Assembly: GCF_001981525.1 (NCBI RefSeq)
Contig: NZ_MPSB01000013.1
Span: 34,357 to 98,356, forward strand
DNA: 64,000 nt
Reading direction: 5' to 3'
From: Sphingomonas jeddahensis
GTDB lineage: Bacteria > Pseudomonadota > Alphaproteobacteria > Sphingomonadales > Sphingomonadaceae
Below, piece by piece: positions 1 through 9,398 of this stretch (within the stretch, counting starts at the first letter, position 1; the number at the start of each line of letters is the position of its first letter). The position numbers and the translations under genes were made by a program. Below the pieces are notes generated by a model. That model did no database searches. It was given only the letters and a program-made list of their open reading frames with translations, and was not told the origin of the DNA.

Positions 1-635
1 AGCTTGCGCAATTCGGCCACGCACTTCCGCGGCACGATCACGTCGGGCATGTTCTCTGCGCCATCCGGACGCGGTAGCGTGACGCGGGCGAGGCGATGGC
101 CATCGGTAGCGGCCGCCTTCAGCACCGGCTGCGAGCCGCCGTCTTCCGAGACGTGGAGGAAGATGCCGTTGAGGTAGTAACGCGTCTCTTCGGTGGAGAT
201 GGCGAAACGGGTCTTGTCGATGATCTGCTTCAGCGCCTCGGCCGGCATTTCGAACTGCGTCGGCAGTTCGCCCTCTGCAATCACAGGAAAATCATCGCGC
301 GGCAGCGTGCCGAGCGAGAAGCGCGCGCGGCCGGCGACGATCGTCATCCGCCCCTCGGCAGCGGTGAGCGATACCTGAGCGCCCTCGGGCAGCTTCCGCG
401 CAATGTCGAACAAGGTGTGGGCCGACACGGTGGTGGCGCCGGGCTGATCAACGGCAGCGGCGACGCTTTCGTTGATCTGCAGATCGAGATCGGTGGCCAT
501 CAGGCGCAGCGCGCCCTCGGCCGTCGCCTCGATCAGCACGTTGGACAGGATCGGGATGGTGTTGCGGCGTTCCACCACCGATTGGACATGGCTCAGCCCC
601 TTGAGGAGCGTTGCGCGTTCGATCGTCGCCTTCAT
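1..635 (-). CDS. dnaN: DNA polymerase III subunit beta (sliding clamp), 3' part cut by window edge
   Basis: The first 211 residues of the beta clamp are visible on the minus strand; the C-terminus lies left of the window. The start MKATIERATLL matches the family N-terminus, followed by the typical segments VVERRNTIPILSNVL, ATDLDLQI and YYLNGIFLH. The clamp is a ring-shaped dimer that tethers the replicative polymerase to DNA. The ATG at 635 begins the first conserved strand. The fragment covers domain 1 and about half of domain 2. Family assignment is firm. Position next to other replication genes cannot be judged because the window ends here. Confidence 0.96.
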   Translation of the reverse strand, partial: MKATIERATLLKGLSHVQSVVERRNTIPILSNVLIEATAEGALRLMATDLDLQINESVAAAVDQPGATTVSAHTLFDIARKLPEGAQVSLTAAEGRMTIVAGRARFSLGTLPRDDFPVIAEGELPTQFEMPAEALKQIIDKTRFAISTEETRYYLNGIFLHVSEDGGSQPVLKAAATDGHRLARVTLPRPDGAENMPDVIVPRKCVAELRK

Positions 636-694
636 CAAGTCTTCCCCCGGCCCGCAGGATTCGACCAGGGGCAACTCGCCCGGTTCCTAGCCAA

Positions 695-727
695 ACAGAA
701 AGGGCCGGAGCAAGCGCCCCGACCCTT
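695..727 (-). terminator. Rho-independent terminator of the outer-membrane protein gene
   Basis: Read on the minus strand, a 12-bp stem (716-727 with 700-711, including G-U pairs) with a 4-nt loop is followed by a T-rich run. It lies about 65 bp past the stop codon of the minus-strand outer-membrane protein gene, just before dnaN. Confidence 0.6.
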
Positions 728-791
728 CTTTTCGGTGGATAGTTCCGATCCGACCATCACTGGGAACGGCGTGTTGCCGGCCCGGCAGTAG

Positions 792-1445
792 TTAGAAGCG
801 GAAGCCGGCGCCCACAGCGACCTGATGACGATCCGTGTCCACGCCGAAGGTGCCGGTGCTGGCGCCGTCCGGATAGTTCAGGCGGGCGTCGCCATAGTTA
901 GAATAGCGATACTCGAGCTTCGCATAGGTGTTCGGCGACAGGCTCTGCTCGACACCGGCGCCAAGACGAAAACCGTCGAGGTTGAAGTTCTGACCGGTTT
1001 CGGTCGTGGTGTCGTTGCGCGTCAGGTCGAGACGGGCATTGGTGTAGCCCACCTTGCCGTAGACCAGCGTCCGCGGTGCCGCGATCACGCCGATGCGGCC
1101 TCCGACGTACAGGTCACGACCTGCCTTGACGCGGCCGTAGCCGAAGTCGCTGGGATCGCGCGGATCATTGTCGACACGGCCGGTCGAACCGGTGATCTCG
1201 CCTTCGAGACCGACAACGAGGTTGTTGAATGCGATGTCATAGCCGATGTCGCCACCGTACAGGAAACCATCGCTGCCCTGATCGCCGCGGATCATCGAAT
1301 CCTGCGTATCGCCGGGGCGCATCGCATCATAGCCGAGGACCACGCCGGCACGCGGGCCGGTGAAGGGGCCGGCGTCCTGCGCGGCAGCCGGAACAGCGAC
1401 GGCGGCGGTCGTGGCGGCGAGGGTCGCCAGGATGAGCTTACGCAT
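792..1445 (-). CDS. Small outer-membrane beta-barrel protein
   Basis: 217 residues. An N-terminal signal peptide (MRKLILATLAATTAAVAVPAAAQ, cleavage probably after AAA at about residue 22) is followed by alternating amphipathic strands. The protein ends GAGFRF, with the terminal phenylalanine used for recognition by the Bam machinery. Pairs such as YVGGRIGVI and YAKLEYRYSNYG resemble the OmpA-like/Omp25 porin family of alphaproteobacteria. The ATG at 1445 is preferred because a GGAG lies 6 nt upstream; the in-frame ATG at 1457 would overlap that ribosome site. The gene is monocistronic and diverges from the phosphatase gene. The exact ligand or role is unknown. Confidence 0.85.
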   Translation of the reverse strand: MRKLILATLAATTAAVAVPAAAQDAGPFTGPRAGVVLGYDAMRPGDTQDSMIRGDQGSDGFLYGGDIGYDIAFNNLVVGLEGEITGSTGRVDNDPRDPSDFGYGRVKAGRDLYVGGRIGVIAAPRTLVYGKVGYTNARLDLTRNDTTTETGQNFNLDGFRLGAGVEQSLSPNTYAKLEYRYSNYGDARLNYPDGASTGTFGVDTDRHQVAVGAGFRF

Positions 1446-1632
1446 AAAAAACTCCATTTGCGTGTCCGCCACAACGTCGGCGGGGATCATCCAAATGGGC
1501 CATCGCGAACGATGTTGCATGAACCTCAGATAAACGCGCATTTGCGTTGTTTCTTGGCCACAGGGGGTTGAAGCAGGGGGGGGGCGGACTATGCGCGTCC
1601 GACGGCCGGAGCGCGGAAACGGGGAGACGGAA

Positions 1633-2268
1633 ATGACCATCACACAGCGCCGCGGGCGCGACTTCATCGCGCGGCACGGAGAAACGGTGTTCAACGCCGC
1701 CCGCCGGATGCAGGGCGATGCGCCGCACACGCCGCTGACCCGTGCCGGCTTTGCGCAGGCCGAGGAGATGGGGCAGGCGCTGCGTGCATTCCTGGGGCCG
1801 AGGCCGAAGCTGACGATGTGGGCCTCCTCTGCCGGACGCGCCTTGCAGACGCTGGCGATCATCGCCGAGCATCTGGAGCTCGATTGGCACGATGCCCGGC
1901 ATGACGACCGGCTGATCGAGATCGGCATGGGCAGCTGGGGCGGCCGCTATTACGCCGATCTGACGGGCGAGGTGGGGCCGGTGGTGGATAAACGCGGGTT
2001 GCTTAAATGCGCGCCCGATGGCGAAGGGTATGACGCGATCGCGGTGCGTGTTTCCTCGTGGCTTGCCGATACCGCCGAGGATGAGGGCGACCGGCTGGTT
2101 CTGATGCATGGCATTTCGAGCCGGGTGATGCGCGGCGTCATGACGGGGGCGCCGGTCGACACGTGCGGCGCGCCAGTGCTGCCTGCGCATCCGCAAGGCA
2201 CGGTGACGATGATCGCCGAGGGGCGCGAGACCGTGATCCATCTCGGCACCGGGCAGGCGCCGGCGTGA
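1633..2268 (+). CDS. Histidine phosphatase family protein (phosphoglycerate mutase-like)
   Basis: 211 residues. The catalytic motif RHGET is near residue 14 and the second histidine is in LVLMHGISSR, as expected for the phosphoglycerate mutase/acid phosphatase fold, which works through a phosphohistidine. ETVFNAARRMQG and PLTRAGFAQAEEMG are typical of this family. The ATG at 1633 has GGGGAGACGG just upstream; the longer reading from 1591 adds a basic leader without homology. The substrate cannot be told from sequence. The gene runs directly into the next small ORF, 10 nt away. Confidence 0.88.
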   Translation: MTITQRRGRDFIARHGETVFNAARRMQGDAPHTPLTRAGFAQAEEMGQALRAFLGPRPKLTMWASSAGRALQTLAIIAEHLELDWHDARHDDRLIEIGMGSWGGRYYADLTGEVGPVVDKRGLLKCAPDGEGYDAIAVRVSSWLADTAEDEGDRLVLMHGISSRVMRGVMTGAPVDTCGAPVLPAHPQGTVTMIAEGRETVIHLGTGQAPA

Positions 2269-2278
2269 TCGCGCGCCC

Positions 2279-2728
2279 GTGATCCTCGCGCTTGCGCTGC
2301 TGCTCGCGGGGGAGCGCACGGCGATCGGCGTGTACGACGCGTGGGGGGCGTTCCGCGATGGCGTGCCGCCGCGCTGCTATGCGATCAGCGCGCCGGTGCG
2401 ATCGGGCAGCCGCGCGTTCGTCAGCGTTGCCGCGCGCTTCGGGCGCACTCGGCGGGCGGCGCTGTATGTGCGGCTCTCGCAGCCGCGCGGCACGAGCACC
2501 CCGGTGACGCTGTCGATCGGCGAGCGCCGCTTCACCTTGTCGGGCAGTGCGCGCGCGGCTTGGTCTCCTGATGCGCCGACGGATCGGGCGATCGTGGCAG
2601 CGATGCGCGGTGGGCGGAGCATGAGCGTTTCGGCCGTGAGCGCGGCTGGGCGGCCGTTTGCCGACAGCTATGCGCTGGGTGGCGCGGCGACGGCGATCGA
2701 TGCGGCGACCTTGGGGTGTGGGGGGTAA
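2279..2728 (+). CDS. Hypothetical secreted protein, possibly IalB-like
   Basis: 149 residues from a GTG 10 nt after the phosphatase gene, so probably co-transcribed. A short hydrophobic start (MILALALLLAGE) could be a signal peptide. Two cysteines (PPRCYAI near residue 32 and LGCGG at the end) could form a disulfide. The layout W-x-AF-D...RCYAI, then a beta-rich middle with RAAWSPD and MRGGRSMSVS, recalls small periplasmic proteins related to invasion-associated locus B. That resemblance is weak and function is unknown. The gene sits just upstream of rlmN, separated by a palindromic repeat. Confidence 0.65.
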   Translation: MILALALLLAGERTAIGVYDAWGAFRDGVPPRCYAISAPVRSGSRAFVSVAARFGRTRRAALYVRLSQPRGTSTPVTLSIGERRFTLSGSARAAWSPDAPTDRAIVAAMRGGRSMSVSAVSAAGRPFADSYALGGAATAIDAATLGCGG

Positions 2729-2729
2729 T

Positions 2730-2827
2730 CTCCCCTCCCGCCTGCGGGAGGGGGCGGGGGTCGGCCTGATCACGGGTCGCGCTTGAGGGCAGCCCACCCC
2801 CAGCCCCTCCCGCAAGCGGGAGGGGAG
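2730..2827. repeat. Palindromic G/C repeat element (CTCCCGC..GCGGGAG type), copy 1
   Basis: Two short hairpins of the form CTCCCGCxTGCGGGAG flank a roughly 60-bp centre, and the whole unit is an imperfect inverted repeat. The same design recurs at 33486, 36880 and 37876, with looser relatives at 13951, 35041 and 45202. This copy is intergenic, between the IalB-like ORF and rlmN, where it may also act as a bidirectional hairpin. Confidence 0.85.
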
Positions 2828-2897
2828 TTCAGGTTTCCCGTCCTCGCGGGAATGACGGCGGCGCAGTCTACTGGAAATCGGCGCTGATTTCCGCTAT

Positions 2898-4115
2898 ATG
2901 CGCGCGATGCAGACACTGTCGGCCGCTCCCATGCCCATCCCCGGGCACATCGATCCCGTGCCCGTCGCGCGAGCCATTACGCCGCGTGCAGATGGTCGTG
3001 TCGACCTAGTCGGCCTGTCCAAGAGCGAATTGCGCGAGGCGCTGGCCGCCGGCGGACTCGACGCGCGTCAAGCCAAGCTGCGCGCAAAGCAGATCTGGCA
3101 CTGGATCTACAATCGCGGCGCCACCGACTTTTCGGTGATGACGGACATCGCCAAGGCACAGCATCCGTGGTTGACTGAGCGGTTCGTGATCGGCCGTCCG
3201 CAAGTGGTTGAGGCGCAGGTCTCCTCGGACGGGACGCGCAAGTGGCTGCTGCGTTCCGACGACGGGCAGGACTTTGAGATGGTTTTTATCCCCGATGCCG
3301 ATCGGGGGACCTTGTGCGTGTCGAGCCAGGTCGGCTGCACGCTCAACTGCACCTTCTGCCACACCGGCACGATGAAGCTGGTGCGCAATCTCACCGCTGG
3401 CGAGATCGTCGGCCAGGTCATGCTGGCGCGCGATGGCCTTGGCGAATGGCCCAGCCAGCCCGAGGGACGCATGCTCACCAACATCGTGATGATGGGCATG
3501 GGCGAGCCGCTGTACAATTTCGACAACGTCCGTGACGCTCTGTCAGTGGTGATGGATGGCGACGGGCTGGCCCTGTCGAAGCGCCGGATCACGCTTTCCA
3601 CCTCGGGGGTGGTGCCGATGATGGCCCGCGCGGGGGCGGAGATCGGCGTGAATCTCGCCGTATCGCTCCATGCCGTGACCAAGCCGGTGCGGGACGAGAT
3701 CGTGCCGCTCAATCGCAAATACGGCATTGAGGAGCTGTTGCAGGCGTGCGCGGACTATCCCGGCGCCAACAATGCCCGGCGCATCACGTTCGAGTACGTG
3801 ATGCTGAAGGACAAGAACGATTCGGATGATGACGCGCGCGAGCTGGTGCGCCTGCTGCGGCGCTACAAGCTGCCGGCGAAGGTGAACCTGATCCCGTTCA
3901 ATCCCTGGCCGGGCGCTGCCTATGAATGCTCAACCCCGGAACGGATTCGGTCGTTCTCCAACATCGTGTTCGAGGCTGGCATCTCGGCGCCGGTACGCAC
4001 GCCGCGCGGACGCGACATCGATGCGGCCTGCGGGCAGTTGAAGACCGCCGCCGAGCGCAAGAGCCGTGCGCAGATGGATCGTGAAGCCGCCGACAAGGCA
4101 GACGCGCTAGGCTGA
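2898..4115 (+). CDS. rlmN: 23S rRNA (adenine(2503)-C(2))-methyltransferase / tRNA methyltransferase
   Basis: 405 residues. A radical SAM enzyme that methylates A2503 of 23S rRNA and A37 of some tRNAs. The iron-sulfur motif CTLNCTFC lies at about residues 147-154. The GMGEPLYNF loop, the SxSTxG region and the C-terminal [11 protein letters not shown] cysteine used in the methyl-transfer intermediate are present. The start is ATG at 2898 or the nearby ATG at 2907. Length agrees with alphaproteobacterial RlmN. The gene converges on recN with only 12 nt between stops. Confidence 0.96.
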   Translation: MRAMQTLSAAPMPIPGHIDPVPVARAITPRADGRVDLVGLSKSELREALAAGGLDARQAKLRAKQIWHWIYNRGATDFSVMTDIAKAQHPWLTERFVIGRPQVVEAQVSSDGTRKWLLRSDDGQDFEMVFIPDADRGTLCVSSQVGCTLNCTFCHTGTMKLVRNLTAGEIVGQVMLARDGLGEWPSQPEGRMLTNIVMMGMGEPLYNFDNVRDALSVVMDGDGLALSKRRITLSTSGVVPMMARAGAEIGVNLAVSLHAVTKPVRDEIVPLNRKYGIEELLQACADYPGANNARRITFEYVMLKDKNDSDDDARELVRLLRRYKLPAKVNLIPFNPWPGAAYECSTPERIRSFSNIVFEAGISAPVRTPRGRDIDAACGQLKTAAERKSRAQMDREAADKADALG

Positions 4116-4127
4116 CGATGTTCAGCC

Positions 4128-5783
4128 TCAGGCGGTTTCGATCAGCCGATCCGCCTGAGCCCGCGCTTCATCGGTGATTATGGCGCCCGAGAGCATGCGG
4201 GCGATTTCCTCGCGCCGTTCGCCGGGCTCAAGCTGACGCACGCCGGTGCGCGTGACCACGCCATCGTTGCGCTTGGCGATCAGCAGGTGCGCCGCGCCGC
4301 GCGCCGCGACCTGGGGGGAGTGAGTGACCACGAGCAATTGCGCCCGGCCCGCCAGGCGATGGAGTCGCTCGCCGATGGCAGACGCGACGGCACCGCCAAC
4401 CCCACGATCGATCTCGTCAAAGATCATCGTCGCCGCGCCGCCTTCTTCCGCCAACGCGACCTTGAGCGCGAGGATGAAACGAGACAGTTCGCCGCCAGAG
4501 GCGATCCTGATCAGCGCGCCGTAAGGAGCCCCCGGGTTGGTGGCGATCTCGAACTCCACGCGATCGTGCCCCGCGGCGCCCCATTGTTCTTCGGGCAAGG
4601 GCGCCACGGTTGTGCGGAAACGGGCGGCGTCGAGTTTCAGCGGCGGCAACTCCCCTGCAACCGCGGCGTCGAGCCGCGCGGCAGCAGCAGTTCGCGCCTT
4701 CGTGAGCTTGGCGGCGGCTTCGACATAGGCGTCGCGAGCCGCTCGCGCCCGCTGTTCGAGCGCGGCAATGTCCTCCTCGCCCGCTTCGAGACGGCTGCGC
4801 CGACCACGAAGCTCGTCAGCGAGCGCGGCGAGGTCGTCGGGCTGCACGCGATGCTTGCGGGCCATGCCCCGCAACTCGAACAACCGTGCTTCGTCATCCT
4901 CCAGCGCGCGCGGATCAAAGGCGAGCGCGCGTGCTGCCTCGTTGACCTGGTCGCCAGCGTTGCCGGCCTCGATTACGGCGCGATCCAGCGCAGCGAGAGC
5001 CTCGCTCAGGGCAGGGTGGTCAGGCGCAATACGGTCGAGGATTCGCGCCGCCTGGCGCATGCGAGCGAGCGCGCCGTCGGAGCCGTCGAGCGCATCGGTG
5101 AGGGCGTTCAGGTCCTCCGCGATCTTCTCCGACCGTTGCATGACACGACGGCGTTCAGCGAGCGCTTCTTCCTCGCCCGGCTCGGGGGCAAGGGCGTCAA
5201 GTTCGGCAACGGCATGGTCGAGCCATTCACGGTCGCGCGTAGCGATCTCGATTTCTGCGCGGGCCTCGGCAAGTGCGGTTTCCGCGCCGCGCCAGGATTG
5301 CCAAGATGCCGCTACTCCCGCGCTGTCCAGCCGGGCAAACGTATCGAGCAACGCGCGATGGCCGCGCGGATTGAGCAGGCCGCGATCGTCGTGCTGACCG
5401 TGAATCTCAACCAGCCGCGCGCCAAGCTCGCGCAGCAACGCGGCGGAGGCGGGCTGGTTGTTAACGAAGCCCCTGCTGCCGCCATCGGCCTTCACCACCC
5501 GACGAACGATCAGCGGTTCGCCCGCTTCGGCCTCGATGCCATTCTCGTCCAAAAGCGAGGCGAGATCGGCCGGAGGGTCAAAGGTCGCGGTGACGCTGGC
5601 CTGTGCGGCGCCATGCCGGACCAGCCCGCTGTCACCACGTGCACCCAGTGCCAGGCCCAAAGCATCGAGGAGGATCGACTTGCCGGCGCCGGTCTCACCC
5701 GTGAGGACGCCAAGGCCGGGACCGAAATCGAGGTCAAGCGCCTCGATCAGTACCACGTCGCGAATCGAGAGCGCCGTCAGCAT
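4128..5783 (-). CDS. recN: DNA repair protein RecN
   Basis: 551 residues. An SMC-like ATPase acting in double-strand break repair. Walker A GETGAGKS is at residues 29-36, coiled-coil stretches rich in Ala/Glu/Arg fill the middle, and the C-terminal ATPase half contains the SGGELSR signature and the FDEIDRGVGG Walker B/D-loop. The start is ATG at 5783 (MLTALSIRDVVLIE), matching the family N-terminus; the 44-residue upstream extension is basic and unlike RecN. bamD lies 49 nt upstream on the same strand, so the two are likely co-transcribed, as in many alphaproteobacteria. Confidence 0.96.
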   Translation of the reverse strand: MLTALSIRDVVLIEALDLDFGPGLGVLTGETGAGKSILLDALGLALGARGDSGLVRHGAAQASVTATFDPPADLASLLDENGIEAEAGEPLIVRRVVKADGGSRGFVNNQPASAALLRELGARLVEIHGQHDDRGLLNPRGHRALLDTFARLDSAGVAASWQSWRGAETALAEARAEIEIATRDREWLDHAVAELDALAPEPGEEEALAERRRVMQRSEKIAEDLNALTDALDGSDGALARMRQAARILDRIAPDHPALSEALAALDRAVIEAGNAGDQVNEAARALAFDPRALEDDEARLFELRGMARKHRVQPDDLAALADELRGRRSRLEAGEEDIAALEQRARAARDAYVEAAAKLTKARTAAAARLDAAVAGELPPLKLDAARFRTTVAPLPEEQWGAAGHDRVEFEIATNPGAPYGALIRIASGGELSRFILALKVALAEEGGAATMIFDEIDRGVGGAVASAIGERLHRLAGRAQLLVVTHSPQVAARGAAHLLIAKRNDGVVTRTGVRQLEPGERREEIARMLSGAIITDEARAQADRLIETA

Positions 5784-5832
5784 GAAGTCGCCAACGCGCC
5801 GTGCGACAGGTGGTGCCGCACGGGCTGCGTTG

Positions 5833-6879
5833 TCACTGGTCCTGCGGCGTGTCGCTCGGCGGTGCGGCCGGCGTGCCGGGCTGAACGCCGGTTGGGGTGG
5901 CGGTGCTTGGCGCATTGCCGCCTGGGGTCGCGCCGGCGCCGCCGGTCGTGGTGGCCGGCGTCGGTCCGCCCGGCGCTTCGGCGCGCGGTGTTGCTCCGCC
6001 TTCGATGGGAAGCACTTCCACTTCCCTGCGCACCGGGGCTTCCGGTCTGGTAACGGTCGTCTGCGGTATCACCGTTTCGCCAGGTTCCAGCGGCTGGATC
6101 GGCGTTGCCGGGTTCTCGCCCAAAAGCTCAAACGCGCGCTTGTACCACCACGTCTCGGGATAATTGGCGCCAAGCACCGCGGCGGAGCGCTTCGCTTCCT
6201 CGCGCACGCCGAGCGCAAGATAAGTTTCGGTCAGTCGCATCAATGCTTCGGGGGTGTGAGTGGTGGTCTGATATTCGTCGATGACCTTGCGGAAACGCAG
6301 GCTCGCCGCCAGCCATTGGCCGCGCCGCTCATAGAAGCGGCCGATCTCCATCTCCTTGCCGGCGAGGTGATCGCGCACCAGATCCATCTTCAGCCGCGCA
6401 TCGGCGGCATAGCGCGAATTGGGATAGCGACGGGTGAGTTCACCGAGCGAATCCTGCGCCTGCGCCGTGATCTTCTGATCGCGGGTGACGTCGTTGATCT
6501 GCTCGTAATAGCTCATCGCGATGAGGTAATAAGCGTAGGGCGCGTCGCGATTGCCGGGGTGAACCGACAAGAAGCGCTGCGCGCCCTGGATCGCTTCGGT
6601 ATAATTCTTGGCGAGATAATTGCTGAATGCACCCATCAGCTGCGCACGGCGCGCCCATACGGAATATGGGTGCTGGCGCTCCACCTCGTCGAACAGCGCG
6701 GCGGCCACCTTGTATTGGTGCTGATCGAGCTTCTGCCGAGCGGCGGTGTAAAGCGTGCCCACATCGCGAGCGACATAGGGCAGGTCGCCACCGGCGCGAT
6801 TACGCGCGCAGCCGGCGATCGGCAGTGCCATCGCCGCGAGCATGAGGGCGACGAGCGGACGGGACGGGAGGTTACGCAT
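5833..6879 (-). CDS. bamD: Outer-membrane protein assembly factor BamD
   Basis: 348 residues. A lipoprotein of the BAM complex that inserts beta-barrels into the outer membrane. The signal peptide ends in the lipobox IAGC with the lipidated Cys24. Five TPR-like helical repeats follow, including YTAARQKLDQHQYKVAAALF, HPYSVWARRAQLMGAF and AYYLIAMSYYEQI. After the conserved core (about residue 255) comes a tail of about 90 residues rich in Pro, Thr and Gly, absent from short gammaproteobacterial BamD. The start is ATG at 6879, immediately before the signal peptide. Confidence 0.95.
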   Translation of the reverse strand: MRNLPSRPLVALMLAAMALPIAGCARNRAGGDLPYVARDVGTLYTAARQKLDQHQYKVAAALFDEVERQHPYSVWARRAQLMGAFSNYLAKNYTEAIQGAQRFLSVHPGNRDAPYAYYLIAMSYYEQINDVTRDQKITAQAQDSLGELTRRYPNSRYAADARLKMDLVRDHLAGKEMEIGRFYERRGQWLAASLRFRKVIDEYQTTTHTPEALMRLTETYLALGVREEAKRSAAVLGANYPETWWYKRAFELLGENPATPIQPLEPGETVIPQTTVTRPEAPVRREVEVLPIEGGATPRAEAPGGPTPATTTGGAGATPGGNAPSTATPTGVQPGTPAAPPSDTPQDQ

Positions 6880-6999
6880 CAATCGAGCCTTTAGCGCAGG
6901 GCCGCGCGCGCGAACAATGCTGAAACGTGATGGGTGAAACGCATTGGTCACGGCGGCGTTCGATAGCTACCACAAAGCTCCATCATTGCGGGGACACAC

Positions 7000-7824
7000 A
7001 TGACTGCAACCTTGCTGGCCACCAAGCGCGTCGAAAAGCCATGGGGGCGGCACACGCTTTATCCGGGCTTTCCTGATCCGTCCCCGGATGGTGAGCCGAT
7101 CGGCGAAGTGTGGTTCCAGTCGCCGCATCCCGATGAGCCCGAGCTGCTGATCAAATATCTGTTCACCAGCGAGAAATTGTCGGTGCAGGACCATCCGTCC
7201 GACACGGAAGCGCAGAAGCGCGGGCTGCCGCGCGGCAAGGACGAATGCTGGCTGATCCTGGATGCCGAGCCTGATTCGACCATCGCCATCGGGCCCAAGC
7301 AGACAATGACCGCTGAAGAGCTGCGCGCGAGCGCGCTGGATGGTTCGATCGAGGACAAGCTTGATTGGAAGCCGGTGAGGGCGGGTGATTTTTATTACTC
7401 GCACTCGGGGGTGATTCACGCGATCGGCGCAGGGCTTACGCTGATCGAGGTCCAGCAAAATTCCGACACCACCTATCGCTTGTACGATTACGGCCGTCCG
7501 CGCGAGCTTCACCTGGACGATGGTGTCGCGGTGGCGGATCTGGAGCCTTATGTCGCGCCGCAACGTCCTGGCGAGATAGCGCCGGGCCGCACGATCCTGG
7601 TGGAAGGGCCGAAGTTCGTGCTGGAACGCTGGGGCGGCGGCAAGCGCAACATCGTGCTCGCGGACGGCCAGACCGGCTGGCTGGTGCCGATCCGCGGCGA
7701 AGGCGTAATCGGCGGCGTGGCCTGGCGGGCGGGCGAGTGCGTGATGGTGACCGGCGTGGAAGAATTGCACGCCTCAGTCGATGCGGACCTGCTGTTCGCT
7801 TATCCCGGAACCGCGCGGATCTGA
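7000..7824 (+). CDS. Class I mannose-6-phosphate isomerase
   Basis: 274 residues. Interconverts mannose-6-phosphate and fructose-6-phosphate using a zinc-bound cupin fold. Visible metal-site segments are QDHPSDTEAQKRG, the acidic KDECW turn, and GVIHAIGAGLTLIEVQQNSDTTYRLYDYGR, which is the family signature around the last zinc histidine. It is shorter than E. coli ManA (about 390 residues), as in the compact bacterial subfamily. It probably supplies mannose or fructose phosphate for polysaccharide synthesis. The ATG at 7000 has a fitting position, and the gene stands alone. Confidence 0.9.
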   Translation: MTATLLATKRVEKPWGRHTLYPGFPDPSPDGEPIGEVWFQSPHPDEPELLIKYLFTSEKLSVQDHPSDTEAQKRGLPRGKDECWLILDAEPDSTIAIGPKQTMTAEELRASALDGSIEDKLDWKPVRAGDFYYSHSGVIHAIGAGLTLIEVQQNSDTTYRLYDYGRPRELHLDDGVAVADLEPYVAPQRPGEIAPGRTILVEGPKFVLERWGGGKRNIVLADGQTGWLVPIRGEGVIGGVAWRAGECVMVTGVEELHASVDADLLFAYPGTARI

Positions 7825-7846
7825 CCTTCACCGCCACGCCGGGGAA

Positions 7847-8668
7847 ATGCCTGGCGTGGCGGGTCGCGAAACGCTCGACATTGTGCCCGCGGGTCGCGAA
7901 GAGCCCGCGGTGCTCGATCTACCCTCCACAATCCTCGTCATTGCCGCCGGTTTTATGGGTGGTGCGATGAACGCGCTGGCCGGCGGCGGGTCGTTCGCGA
8001 CCATGCCGGCGCTGCTGGCGATCGGCCAGCCGGCCAACATCGCCAACGCGACCTCCAACTTTGCTGTGCTGCCGGGGGCGGCAATGAGCAGCTGGTCGTT
8101 CCGCGATGAACTGGGGCCGGTCGGCGGCGTGAACCTGGGCGTGCTCGGCTGGGTGACGTTTGTCGCGGGCCTGTTCGGCAGCGTGTTGCTGGTACTCACC
8201 CCCACGCGCACCTTTGACCTGATCGTGCCGTGGCTGGTGCTGTACGCCTTTGTCGTGCTGGCGGTGGGCAAGCGGGCGTCCGTGTGGCTGGCGCAGCGGG
8301 TGACGATCGGCGCGCGCACGCTGATCAGCGTTCAGGCGCTGCTAGGTGTCTATGGCGGCTATTTCGGTGGGGGCGTCGGGCTGATGATGACGGCGACTTA
8401 TGGCCTGCTCGCCGGATTGCATCCACGGGCAATGTTTGCGCCGCGTACGCTGATGCTGACGCTCGCCAACGCCGCGGCGGCGATCGTGTTCGTGGTGTCG
8501 GGCATGATCCACTGGGCGTCGTGCGTGCCGATGCTGCTCGGCGGCCTTGTCGGTGGCTGGGCGGGCGCGGTGCTGGGGAAGCGGTTGCCGCATGGTGTGG
8601 TGCGCTGGTGGACCTTGCTGGTGTCGGGCGGCACGACCTTGGTGTTCTTCTGGCGAGCGTATTTCTGA
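7847..8668 (+). CDS. Sulfite exporter TauE/SafE family membrane protein
   Basis: About 273 residues, with seven to eight hydrophobic segments. The first repeat signature GFMGGAMNALAGGGSFATMPALLAIG and the second GVYGGYFGGGVGLMMTATYGLL are the paired TauE/SafE (DUF81) motifs. The family exports sulfur-containing organic anions or sulfite, but the substrate here is unknown. Start choice is uncertain: ATG at 7847 gives a 20-residue soluble leader, while GTG at 7910 would place the first membrane helix at the N-terminus. It follows the isomerase gene by about 20 nt. Confidence 0.88.
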   Translation: MPGVAGRETLDIVPAGREEPAVLDLPSTILVIAAGFMGGAMNALAGGGSFATMPALLAIGQPANIANATSNFAVLPGAAMSSWSFRDELGPVGGVNLGVLGWVTFVAGLFGSVLLVLTPTRTFDLIVPWLVLYAFVVLAVGKRASVWLAQRVTIGARTLISVQALLGVYGGYFGGGVGLMMTATYGLLAGLHPRAMFAPRTLMLTLANAAAAIVFVVSGMIHWASCVPMLLGGLVGGWAGAVLGKRLPHGVVRWWTLLVSGGTTLVFFWRAYF

Positions 8669-8714
8669 TCTGCGGCCCGTGCGAGCGGGTTGCAGTGGTG
8701 CTAAGCATCGTTCG

Positions 8715-9398
8715 ATGACGTTTGTTTATCGCCACCGTCTTGCCACCCGTATCTGGCACTGGATCAACGCGGTCGCGATCTTCATCCTGATCGGTTCCGG
8801 ACTGGGCATCTCCAATGCGCATCCGCGTCTTTATTGGGGACGGTACGGCGCGAACTTCGATCCGGCATGGCTTGAATTGCCGCGCTTCCCCTCGTGGCTG
8901 ACGATCCCGGCGAGCTACAATCTCGCGCTCTCGCGCCGGTGGCATCTGTTCTTCTCGCTGGTGCTGGCCTTCGGGTTGCTCGGTTACATGATGGCTAGCC
9001 TCCTCAACCGTCACTTCGCGCGCGACCTGCACCTGCGTCGCCGCGACCTTTCGCGCCGGCACTTGTGGGCCGACCTGCGCGCCCATCTGGCGCTGCGCTT
9101 TCACGATCCGGAGCGTCCGCGCGATTACAACGTATTTCAGAAGCTCTCCTATGTGGTGGTGATCTTTATCCTCCTGCCGCTGGTGATCCTCACAGGAGTA
9201 GCGCTGTCGCCCGCGATGAATGCGGCATGGCCGTGGCTGCTTGATCTGTTCGGAGGCCGGCAATCGGCACGGTCGATCCATTTCCTGTGCATGTTCGGGC
9301 TGGCGCTCTTCACCGTTGTGCACCTTGCGCTCGTTATTCTTGCCGGGGTTGTGAATGAAACGCGGTCAATGATCACCGGCTGGTGGCGCCTCCCATGA
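8715..9398 (+). CDS. Cytochrome b561-like membrane subunit (cytochrome b/b6 domain)
   Basis: 227 residues, four predicted transmembrane helices. Histidines in RIWHWINAVAIFIL (helix 1), RRWHLFFSL (helix 2), RSIHFLCMFGL (helix 3) and TVVHLALVIL (helix 4) fit bis-haem b ligation as in Ni/Fe-hydrogenase-type cytochrome b or YedZ-like subunits. It overlaps the next gene by ATGA and so very probably passes electrons between the quinone pool and that molybdopterin enzyme. Start is ATG at 8715. Confidence 0.88.
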   Translation: MTFVYRHRLATRIWHWINAVAIFILIGSGLGISNAHPRLYWGRYGANFDPAWLELPRFPSWLTIPASYNLALSRRWHLFFSLVLAFGLLGYMMASLLNRHFARDLHLRRRDLSRRHLWADLRAHLALRFHDPERPRDYNVFQKLSYVVVIFILLPLVILTGVALSPAMNAAWPWLLDLFGGRQSARSIHFLCMFGLALFTVVHLALVILAGVVNETRSMITGWWRLP

